Part shown: one piece after another, positions 15,878-22,047 of the stretch | Layout of the letters: the number at the start of each line of letters is the position of its first letter | How positions within the stretch are numbered: position 1 is the stretch's first letter | Assembly: GCA_002352105.1 (NCBI GenBank) | Contig: DEHV01000015.1 | Span: forward strand, 41,360-69,382 | Direction: 5' to 3' | Source: Chitinophagaceae bacterium UBA2791 | GTDB lineage: Bacteria > Bacteroidota > Bacteroidia > Chitinophagales > Chitinophagaceae | DNA length: 28,023 nucleotides | Notes under the pieces: model-generated | Told to the model about the DNA's origin: nothing | Seen by the model: only the letters and a program-made list of their open reading frames with translations | Databases searched by the model: none | Translations under genes and position numbers: made by a program

Positions 15878-16641
15878 CAGGAATGGTCGTTTTTCTGAAG
15901 AAACAATTGTTGCAGGCATACCCATAGCCTGGTCTTTAATGCTTTTGCCTCGCCGGAATTGCCGTTCAGTTCGGCAAGCGAGGGGGCGCAGACAAAAAAG
16001 CAATCCTCGAACCGGCCGATCCTGAATGGGGCGTTTTCCGCAGGTATTTTTATTGCCGCGGGGTCGACCCCGAAGAAAAGTATCTTTTGCGGCCGGAGCT
16101 GCTCTTTCAGCAGGGAATACGCGAGCGGGCGCGCCGCCAGGTTCACGATCGCGGTATCGCCGGTATTCAGCTTGCAGGCTTCCAGCATTTTGATGAGCAG
16201 GGCCAGATGATCCTCCGGTAAAAAAGCGTGCCGGGTATCGCTGGTCAGGATCAGGATATGGTTGTTGTTATTGCCGAGGAACCTGATAGGCTCGGTTTGT
16301 TCTGTTTCGGATTGACTTTCCGCCTGTTCGTCTGCCCGTAGATAAGCGTTCTTGTTTTTTTCGATCGCCGGCGGCGAAGCGTTTTCCGTTCCTCTGCCCG
16401 CGGAATGCGAACTATCTTCGGCCTGCCCGATCGTCGATTGTTGAATATTTTCGCGTTTGGCCGGCTGCAAAATGTTTTCTGCCGCTGTGATCGCCGCCGG
16501 CGGAGCGCTTTCCGCCTGATCGCCCGCAGCCGCTGCATTTTTTTCGGCCTGTTCTTCCGCCTCATTTTCCGGTATGGCCAGAACGTTAGCGTAGAGGCCG
16601 GCGGTAATGATCTTATTTAATTGAAAATCCTTCAGCGACAT
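15877..16641 (-). CDS. Hypothetical protein with psi (HolD)-like C-terminal domain and long disordered insert
   Basis: 254 residues, no signal peptide. A short N-terminal segment (1-22, SLKDFQLNKIITAGLYANVL) is followed by a low-complexity Ala/Glu/Gln-rich insert (about 24-118) with imperfect 42-codon repeats at DNA level near 16363 and 16489. The C-terminal domain (about 125-250) is ordered: HILILTSDTRHAFLPEDHLALLIKMLEACKL, then DTAIVNLAARPLAYSLLKEQL, ILFFGVDPAAI and FVCAPSLAELN...AKALKTRLWVCLQQLF. The pattern of N-terminal peptide, strand-L-P-D, and a closing 'PSLxEL..LW..L' block recalls E. coli HolD, the psi subunit that binds the clamp loader. This is a resemblance by eye, not a search result. 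The gene overlaps rdgB by 1 nt (TGATG), is divergent from ilvE, and its other end faces a perfect inverted repeat. Confidence 0.55.
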   Translation of the reverse strand: MSLKDFQLNKIITAGLYANVLAIPENEAEEQAEKNAAAAGDQAESAPPAAITAAENILQPAKRENIQQSTIGQAEDSSHSAGRGTENASPPAIEKNKNAYLRADEQAESQSETEQTEPIRFLGNNNNHILILTSDTRHAFLPEDHLALLIKMLEACKLNTGDTAIVNLAARPLAYSLLKEQLRPQKILFFGVDPAAIKIPAENAPFRIGRFEDCFFVCAPSLAELNGNSGEAKALKTRLWVCLQQLFLQKNDHS

Positions 16642-16661
16642 TCCTGCGTTTTTACATTCGG

Positions 16662-16679
16662 CGCTAACATTTGTTAGCG
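16662..16679. promoter_or_regulatory. 18-nt perfect inverted repeat between divergent genes
   Basis: CGCTAAC-ATTT-GTTAGCG has 7-bp perfect arms around a 4-nt centre. It lies 20 nt upstream of the psi-like gene's start codon and 18 nt beyond the ilvE-side TTG. A place between divergent promoters fits an operator or a leader hairpin, but no regulator is visible nearby. Confidence 0.45.
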
Positions 16680-16696
16680 ATTTGTGCCTACATTTT

Positions 16697-16726
16697 TTGT
16701 GGCCCCGAAGTTTGTTTGTTTCTTTG
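16697..16726 (+). promoter_or_regulatory. Promoter upstream of ilvE
   Basis: TTG at 16697-16699, then 19 nt, then TTTCTTTG at 16719-16726. The second element has one mismatch to TAnnTTTG, and the spacing is that of Bacteroidota promoters. It lies 21 nt before the ilvE ATG. Confidence 0.45.
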
Positions 16727-16747
16727 TAATTACAAAATCAAAAAAAT

Positions 16748-17812
16748 ATGATTGCCTCTTCTGGATTTCCGGTTACTAAGGTGGAGCGGAGTAAAAAAAA
16801 CGAATTACCTGTCAACAATATTCCTTTTGGTAAATATTTTACCGATTACATGCTGGAGGCCGACTGCGAAAACGGCGTTTGGAAAAATATAGAGATCAAA
16901 CCCTACCAGCCGTTGGTATTGAGCCCTTCCCTGGCGGCCCTTCATTATGGCCAGGCCATTTTTGAAGGCGTGAAAGCCTATAAGCACAGCGATGGAGAAG
17001 CCTATATTTTTCGTCCCCGGGATAATTTCCGCCGGTTTAACATCTCTGCAAAACGGATGCAGATGCAACCGGTCACGGAAGATATATTCGTTGAGGGAAT
17101 GCGTCAGTTGATTGCGCTGGACAAGGGCTGGATTCCCAGTAAGCCGGATCATGCCCTGTATATCCGTCCCTTTATGTTTGCGACAGACGAGATGATCGGC
17201 GTAAAGCCCTCGGACACTTATAAGTTCATGATCATTTTAAGTCCCACCGGTCCCTATTATGCCGAGCCGATGCGCATATACGTGGAGGAGGAATACACGC
17301 GCGCCGCGCGCGGGGGCGTAGGCTTCACGAAGGTGGCGGGCAACTATGCCGCCAGCTTGTTGCCGGCGGCGGCGGCCAGGAGCAAGGGGTACGACCAGGT
17401 GCTGTGGACGGATGAGGTAGAGCACAAATATGCAGAGGAAATAGGCACCATGAACGTGTTCTTCGTGATCGGCGATAAGGTGGTCACCCCCGATCTTTCC
17501 CGGGGCACCATCCTTGCGGGCGTTACCCGGGATAGCGCCATTACCCTGCTCAGGGATATGGGCGTAACGGTAGAAGAAACAAGGGTGAACCTCGACGATG
17601 TGGTTGCCGCTTACCGGGCGGGCGAGCTGAAGGAGGTCTTCGGCACGGGCACGGCCGCCACCATTTCCGAAATAAAGGAATTGCATTATAAGGATGCGGT
17701 CATGAAGTTTGATCCCAAGACCTGGAAGATCGCGCCGTCCATTAAAAAACGGCTCGACGATATCCGGGAAGGCCGGACCCCCGACCCTTATGGCTGGTTG
17801 TTAAAAGTGTAA
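16748..17812 (+). CDS. ilvE: Branched-chain amino acid aminotransferase
   Basis: PLP-dependent fold-type IV transaminase of about 354 residues that makes valine, leucine and isoleucine from their keto acids with glutamate. The PLP lysine is Lys195 in GFTKVAGNYAASL. Other family blocks are LHYGQAIFEGVKAY, IFRPRDNFRRFN, LYIRPFMFAT, WTDEVEHKYAEEIGTMNVFF and VFGTGTAATISEIKEL. The length and block order match the BCAT eukaryote-like subgroup more than the short E. coli form. The ATG at 16748 gives a leader of about 25 residues before the first conserved PFGKYFTDYM block, as usual. It has a promoter-like element close upstream and stands 111 nt before rpsL. Confidence 0.93.
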   Translation: MIASSGFPVTKVERSKKNELPVNNIPFGKYFTDYMLEADCENGVWKNIEIKPYQPLVLSPSLAALHYGQAIFEGVKAYKHSDGEAYIFRPRDNFRRFNISAKRMQMQPVTEDIFVEGMRQLIALDKGWIPSKPDHALYIRPFMFATDEMIGVKPSDTYKFMIILSPTGPYYAEPMRIYVEEEYTRAARGGVGFTKVAGNYAASLLPAAAARSKGYDQVLWTDEVEHKYAEEIGTMNVFFVIGDKVVTPDLSRGTILAGVTRDSAITLLRDMGVTVEETRVNLDDVVAAYRAGELKEVFGTGTAATISEIKELHYKDAVMKFDPKTWKIAPSIKKRLDDIREGRTPDPYGWLLKV

Positions 17813-17867
17813 AATCAAGCGTCAGCAGCGGCGCCGAGGGCAGTTCAGACAAATTGAATTTTTTATT

Positions 17868-17897
17868 TTGTTTTGTCCCCGGGGGATTTTACCTTTG
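17868..17897 (+). promoter_or_regulatory. Promoter of rpsL-rpsG
   Basis: TTG at 17868-17870, 19 nt, then TACCTTTG at 17890-17897, an exact TAnnTTTG match. It lies 26 nt before the rpsL ATG, giving a leader of only about 20 nt. It is one of the two best promoters in the window. Confidence 0.75.
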
Positions 17898-17923
17898 CCG
17901 TCCCAAATTTTAAAGGATCAAGA

Positions 17924-18304
17924 ATGCCTACAATACAGCAACTGGTAAGAAAAGGAAGAGAGATCATTAAGGCGAAAAGCAAGTCCAGGGCCCTGGATTC
18001 CTGCCCTTTTCGTCGCGGCGTATGTACGCGCGTGTACACCACCACTCCCAAAAAACCGAATTCGGCCTTACGTAAGGTGGCCAAGGTCAGATTGACCAAC
18101 AAGATAGAGGTGATCGCCTATATTCCCGGCGAAGGCCATAATCTTCAGGAGCACTCTATCGTGCTGGTAAGAGGCGGTCGTGTTAAGGATCTGCCAGGGG
18201 TGCGTTACCATATCGTTCGGGGCAGCCTGGATACTGCGGGCGTAAAGGATCGCAAGCAGAGCCGTTCCAAATATGGCACCAAACGCGAAAAAGCCAAAAA
18301 ATAA
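17924..18304 (+). CDS. rpsL: 30S ribosomal protein S12
   Basis: Decoding-centre protein of the small subunit. It has 126 residues. TTPKKPNSALRK contains Lys43 and GGRVKDLPGVRYH contains Lys88, both the wild-type residues at positions where streptomycin-resistance changes occur, so no such change is seen. The start is ATG at 17924 (MPTIQQLVRKGR), the family's standard N-terminus. A longer in-frame extension back to 17873 would run through the promoter and is not used. It leads the rpsL-rpsG unit. Confidence 0.98.
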   Translation: MPTIQQLVRKGREIIKAKSKSRALDSCPFRRGVCTRVYTTTPKKPNSALRKVAKVRLTNKIEVIAYIPGEGHNLQEHSIVLVRGGRVKDLPGVRYHIVRGSLDTAGVKDRKQSRSKYGTKREKAKK

Positions 18305-18337
18305 TCAATCAATAAAGTATTTCAAATCATTGAATAA

Positions 18338-18805
18338 ATGAGGAAGACCAAAGCCAAGAAGATAGCCCCGGCCCCGGATGCGAGATTTAACGATCCTATG
18401 GTAACGAGGTTCGTGAACAACCTGATGTGGCAGGGAAAAAAGAATACGGCCTATACTATTTTTTATGACGCCATCGATCGCATCGGCAAACAGACCGGCG
18501 AAGACGGATACGAGATATGGAAAAGGGCGTTGTCCAATATCACCCCCGCAGTGGAAGTAAGAAGCCGTCGTATCGGGGGCGCTACCTTCCAGATCCCCGC
18601 AGAAGTGCGCGCGGACCGGAAGATATCGCTCAGCATGAAATGGCTGATCCGTTATAGCCGCGACAGGAATGGCAGGAGCATGGCCGAGAAACTGGCCGCT
18701 GAAGTGGTGGCTGCGAGCAAAGGCGAGGGCGCCGCTTTCAAAAAGAAGGAAGACACGCATAGAATGGCCGAAGCCAACAAGGCTTTTGCGCATTTCAGGA
18801 TCTGA
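18338..18805 (+). CDS. rpsG: 30S ribosomal protein S7
   Basis: Primary 16S rRNA-binding protein that starts assembly of the 3' major domain. It has 155 residues, typical length. Conserved blocks are DPMVTRFVNNLMWQGKKNTAY, then EIWKRALSNITPAVEVRSRRIGGATFQIP, and RYSRDRNGRSMAEKLAAEV. It follows rpsL after 33 nt and is followed by a strong terminator. Confidence 0.98.
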   Translation: MRKTKAKKIAPAPDARFNDPMVTRFVNNLMWQGKKNTAYTIFYDAIDRIGKQTGEDGYEIWKRALSNITPAVEVRSRRIGGATFQIPAEVRADRKISLSMKWLIRYSRDRNGRSMAEKLAAEVVAASKGEGAAFKKKEDTHRMAEANKAFAHFRI

Positions 18806-18831
18806 TCATCGGCCTTACCGATAAATCATTC

Positions 18832-18859
18832 AAACCCTGCAGTCATGCGGGGTTTTTTT
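18832..18859 (+). terminator. Rho-independent terminator after rpsG
   Basis: AAACCCTGCA (18832-18841), loop GTCA, then TGCGGGGTTT (18846-18855): 10 bp with one wobble pair, followed by a T-run to 18859. It separates rpsL-rpsG from fusA. Confidence 0.85.
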
Positions 18860-18924
18860 ATGGAGATAATTATTGGGAACAGAGGATTTTAGAACTTTCT
18901 CAAAATAATTCTGAAGAATTTACA

Positions 18925-18932
18925 TACTTTTG
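18925..18932 (+). promoter_or_regulatory. -7 element of fusA
   Basis: TACTTTTG is an exact TAnnTTTG match, 54 nt before the fusA ATG and downstream of the rpsG terminator. The TTG at -33 is not clear. Transcription would begin near 18939. Confidence 0.6.
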
Positions 18933-18986
18933 CGCACCCAAAAACGGGATTCATTTCTTCTCATTAAAAAGAAAATAAAACAGGTC

Positions 18987-21134
18987 ATGGCAGACTTAAA
19001 ACTACTTAGAAATTTTGGTATTGCGGCTCATATTGATGCAGGTAAAACCACCACCACAGAACGTATATTGCGCTATACCGGAATGATACATAAGATAGGA
19101 GAAGTGCATGATGGCGCGGCTACGACGGACTGGATGGAGCAGGAAAGGGAAAGGGGGATCACCATTACCTCCGCCGCGGTAAGCTGCCAGTGGAACTTCC
19201 CGACAGACAAGGGAAAACCGACCCCGGACACTAAAAAATATTATTTTAATATCATCGATACGCCGGGTCACGTGGACTTCACGGTGGAAGTGGAACGCAG
19301 CATGCGCGTGCTGGATGGGCTGATCGCCCTGTTCAGCGCGGTGGACGGCGTGGAGCCCCAGAGCGAAACGGTTTGGAGGCAGGCCAACAGGTACAAGGTG
19401 CCGAGAATTGGTTTTGTGAACAAGATGGACCGTTCCGGGGCCGATTTCCTGATGGTGGTAAAGCAGGTCCGGGAAATGCTCGGCGCCAAAGCTGTTCCTC
19501 TTCAGTTGCCGATCGGCGCAGAAGACAGTTTCAAGGGCGTGGTTGACCTGATCACCATGAAAGGCGTGATCTGGGACGTGGAAACAGAAGGAATGACCTT
19601 CCAGGAAGTTCCTATTCCAGACGACATGAAAGACGATGTAGAACACTGGAGGGCGCAGCTGATAGAAGCGGTGGCGGAATATGACGACGACCTGATGGAG
19701 AAATTCTTTGAAGATCCCAATACCATCACCGAGGAAGAAGTGCACGAAGCCATCAGGAAAGCCTGTCTTGACCTGAGCATTGTGCCGATGATGTGCGGTT
19801 CCTCCTTTAAGAATAAAGGCGTGCAGGCTGCTCTGGACGCTGTTTGCCGTTACCTGCCCTCTCCGGTCGACCTGGAAGAGATCGTAGGCACGGATCCTGA
19901 CTCAGGCGAGCAGATCACCCGCAAGCCCGATCCCAAAGCGCCTTTTGCAGCGCTGGCCTTCAAGATCATGACCGACCCCTTTGTGGGTCGCCTGGCGTTC
20001 TTCAGGTGCTATAGCGGAAGGCTCGAAGCGGGCTCGTACGTAAGGAATGTCCGCAGCGGCAAGAACGAGCGCATCAGCAGGATCATGAAGATGTTTGCCA
20101 ACAAGCAAAACCCTGTCGATTTTATTGAAGCGGGCGATATCGCCGCAGCCGTAGGGTTTAAAGAAATAAAGACCGGCGATACCCTGTCGGACGAGAACAA
20201 CCTGATCGTTCTGGAAAACATGTTTATCCCTGAACCGGTGATCGCCATCGCCGTGGAGCCTAAGACCCAGGTCGACGTGGACAAGATGGGCATGGCCATC
20301 TCCAAGCTGGTGGAAGAAGATCCTACCTTAAGGGTGAACACCGATGAAGAGACCGGGCAGACCATCCTTCGCGGAATGGGAGAGTTGCACCTGGAGATCA
20401 TCATCGATCGCATGCGCAGGGAGTTTAAGGTGGAAGTGAACCAGGGCGCGCCGCAGGTGGCGTACAAGGAAGCGTTCAACGCTACTGTAGAGCACCGCGA
20501 GACCCTGAAGAAACAGACCGGCGGCCGCGGTAAGTTTGCGGATATCGTGTTTGAGTTCGGGCCCGCCGACGCCGAATGGCTGAAAGAAAACCCGACAGAA
20601 CATTTCCAGTTTGTGAATGATATTTTCGGAGGCTCGATTCCCAGGGAGTTTATTCCTGCTATTCAGAAAGGCTTCCAGACGGCAATGACGACCGGCGTGC
20701 TGGCCAACTACCCCGTGGAGAATATGAAAGTGCGGATATTCGACGGTAGTTTCCACCAGGTCGACTCGGATTCTATGTCGTTCGAACTCTGCGCCAAAGC
20801 GGGATTCAGGGAAGCGGCAAGAAAGGCCAAACCGGTATTGCTGGAGCCCATCATGAAGGTGGAAGTGACCACGCCCGATCAGTACATGGGAGACGTGACC
20901 GGCGACCTTAACCGCCGCCGCGGAATGCTGGAGGGGATGGATAGCCGCGCCGGGGCGCAGGTGATCAAGGCCAAAGTGCCGCTGAGCGAAATGTTCGGAT
21001 ACGTAACGCAGCTCCGTTCCCTATCCTCCGGTAGGGCGACGTCCACCATGGAGTTTTCCCATTATTCCCAAACGCCTAATAATATTGCTGAGGAAGTGAT
21101 CGCGAAGGTGAAAGGGAAGGCGAAAGCAGAATAA
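18987..21134 (+). CDS. fusA: Elongation factor G
   Basis: GTPase that drives translocation on the ribosome and, with RRF, recycles it. It has 715 residues. The G1 motif is AHIDAGKTTTTE (P-loop near Lys20), with G3 DTPGHVDF and G4 NKMDRSGADF. Domain II starts after about residue 300 and the domain IV/V region contains VNDIFGGSIPREFIPA, then DVTGDLNRRRGMLEGM. The ATG at 18987 (MADLKLLRNFGIAAHIDAG) is the family start. An extension upstream to 18930 would sit across the promoter and is unlikely. No tuf gene follows, unlike the E. coli str operon. Confidence 0.97.
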   Translation: MADLKLLRNFGIAAHIDAGKTTTTERILRYTGMIHKIGEVHDGAATTDWMEQERERGITITSAAVSCQWNFPTDKGKPTPDTKKYYFNIIDTPGHVDFTVEVERSMRVLDGLIALFSAVDGVEPQSETVWRQANRYKVPRIGFVNKMDRSGADFLMVVKQVREMLGAKAVPLQLPIGAEDSFKGVVDLITMKGVIWDVETEGMTFQEVPIPDDMKDDVEHWRAQLIEAVAEYDDDLMEKFFEDPNTITEEEVHEAIRKACLDLSIVPMMCGSSFKNKGVQAALDAVCRYLPSPVDLEEIVGTDPDSGEQITRKPDPKAPFAALAFKIMTDPFVGRLAFFRCYSGRLEAGSYVRNVRSGKNERISRIMKMFANKQNPVDFIEAGDIAAAVGFKEIKTGDTLSDENNLIVLENMFIPEPVIAIAVEPKTQVDVDKMGMAISKLVEEDPTLRVNTDEETGQTILRGMGELHLEIIIDRMRREFKVEVNQGAPQVAYKEAFNATVEHRETLKKQTGGRGKFADIVFEFGPADAEWLKENPTEHFQFVNDIFGGSIPREFIPAIQKGFQTAMTTGVLANYPVENMKVRIFDGSFHQVDSDSMSFELCAKAGFREAARKAKPVLLEPIMKVEVTTPDQYMGDVTGDLNRRRGMLEGMDSRAGAQVIKAKVPLSEMFGYVTQLRSLSSGRATSTMEFSHYSQTPNNIAEEVIAKVKGKAKAE

Positions 21135-21217
21135 GCAATCCATACAGTTGCCGGGAGGGTCGGCCAGGGCGTACCCGCCCGCCGTTAAAGCCCCGGCCTG
21201 CTAACCAAATAATACCA

Positions 21218-21257
21218 ACAGGTCTTGTTGACCCCGCGAGGGCTGAGCAAGGCCTGT
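21218..21257 (+). terminator. Hairpin in the fusA 3' region
   Basis: ACAGGTCTTG (21218-21227) pairs with CAAGGCCTGT (21248-21257) with one G-U pair, and the 20-nt loop contains a further small C/G stem. Only a weak T-rich tail follows. It may be a fusA terminator or mRNA end structure. Confidence 0.45.
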
Positions 21258-21332
21258 TTCGTTGAGGTTGTCTTGGTTTGGGTCCGTGGCCCGGAGCGTT
21301 CCTGGTTTGGGCGTATGGTCGCCTTACAAAGG

Positions 21333-21369
21333 CTCGGACCCCGGTCCTCGGGCAGGGCCGGGATCCGAG
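21333..21369 (+). repeat. Strong GC-rich hairpin upstream of the rpsJ promoter
   Basis: CTCGGACCCCGG (21333-21344) and CCGGGATCCGAG (21358-21369) are inverted copies with one mismatch, around a 13-nt loop. No T-run follows directly. It ends 46 nt before the rpsJ TTG element. Confidence 0.55.
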
Positions 21370-21415
21370 AGGGCATATTTAATTTTAAAAACTTTGTATT
21401 TTCCTCGTATTTTCT

Positions 21416-21446
21416 TTGTTGTGTTCTGATAATACCCCTACCTTTG
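21416..21446 (+). promoter_or_regulatory. Promoter of the S10 operon
   Basis: TTG at 21416-21418, 20 nt, then TACCTTTG at 21439-21446, an exact TAnnTTTG match. The expected start is near 21452, 25 nt before the rpsJ ATG. A small hairpin CCCAT-AGAAAA-ATGGG (21451-21466) would then form at the very 5' end of the mRNA. Confidence 0.75.
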
Positions 21447-21475
21447 CATCCCCATAGAAAAATGGGAATTGGCTT

Positions 21476-21781
21476 ATGTCTCAGAGAATCAGGATAAAAT
21501 TACAGTCGTACGATCACAATCTGGTGGATAAATCTGCCGAAAAGATCGTTAAAACAGTTCGCAGCACAGGCGCGGTGGTAACCGGACCTATTCCCTTGCC
21601 CACGCGTAAGAAGATCTTTACCGTACTGCGTTCCCCTCACGTTAACAAGAAAAGTCGCGAGCAGTTTCAACTGGCCACGCACAAACGTTTGCTGGACATC
21701 TACACTTCGTCTTCGCGCACTGTGGACGCGTTGAGTAAGCTGGATCTGCCAAGCGGCGTTGACGTTGAGATCAAAGCATAA
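21476..21781 (+). CDS. rpsJ: 30S ribosomal protein S10
   Basis: Small-subunit protein that also takes part in transcription antitermination with NusB. It has 101 residues. Conserved blocks are RIRIKLQSYDHNLVDKSAEKI, TGPIPLPTRKKIFTVLRSPHVNKKSREQF and TRVD-like SSRTVDALSKLDLPSGVDVEIK. It is the first gene of a large ribosomal operon with its own promoter 30 nt upstream. The gap to rplC, 266 nt, is unusually long. Confidence 0.98.
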   Translation: MSQRIRIKLQSYDHNLVDKSAEKIVKTVRSTGAVVTGPIPLPTRKKIFTVLRSPHVNKKSREQFQLATHKRLLDIYTSSSRTVDALSKLDLPSGVDVEIKA

Positions 21782-22047
21782 AAGTTCTTTACCTCCATCT
21801 GCGAAGGCCTTCGGGAAATAAGCAGCGCTGGATTCGCCGTTAAGCTATAAAGGCCAAACGGTTAACAATATAAAATATGAACTAGCCATTCTGGGTTAGT
21901 TTACTGTCGGTACTTCCATCGCCTTCGCTTTCTTCGAAAGCTACGGCGGACAAGGGAAAAGGTCGACGGCGAACGGGGATTGAAGTCATGATGATCTGTT
22001 CATCATTGCTGTCTCTTCAACTTCAGAAGGCACAAACTGAATCAAGA
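21782..22047 (+). ncRNA. Structured intercistronic region rpsJ-rplC, candidate regulatory leader
   Basis: No gene fits this 266-nt gap. It carries several inverted repeats in series. AACTAGCC (21880-21887) pairs with GGTTAGTT (21894-21901). A compact element CGCC-TTC-GCTTTC-TTC-GAAAGC-TAC-GGCG fills 21920-21948. A two-part stem lies just before rplC: TTGAAG (21980-21985) with CTTCAA (22015-22020) enclosing ATGATGA (21988-21994) with TCATCAT (22000-22006). CGAAGGCCTTCG (21802-21813) is a further perfect palindrome. No TAnnTTTG element is visible, so the RNA is most likely part of the rpsJ transcript. Ribosomal-protein binding is a hypothesis only. Confidence 0.4.
21920..21948. repeat. Compact palindromic element, possibly a dispersed repeat
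   Basis: CGCC, GCTTTC, GAAAGC and GGCG pair in nested order around a TTC loop, with TTC/TAC internal bulges. The flanks read like small palindromic repeats found scattered between genes in many bacterial genomes (from memory, not searched). Only one copy is seen in this window. Confidence 0.4.

Larger units (their letters stand above)
21135..21475. other. Structured 341-nt spacer fusA-rpsJ
   Basis: I see no gene here. The first three quarters are GC-rich and full of inverted repeats: GGGCG/CGCCC (21167-21180), a 10-bp arm pair at 21218-21227 and 21248-21257, and a 12-bp arm pair at 21333-21344 and 21358-21369. TGGTTTGGG occurs twice, at 21274-21282 and 21303-21311. The last 100 nt are A+T-rich and hold the rpsJ promoter. 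These hairpins lie upstream of that promoter, so they belong to the fusA transcript or to DNA function, not to the rpsJ leader. Confidence 0.6.

Noticed and set aside
21988..22047. Upstream ATG start for rplC
   Set aside because: It adds 20 residues without L3 similarity and starts inside an inverted repeat; MKGIIGKKIGMT at 22048 is the family start.
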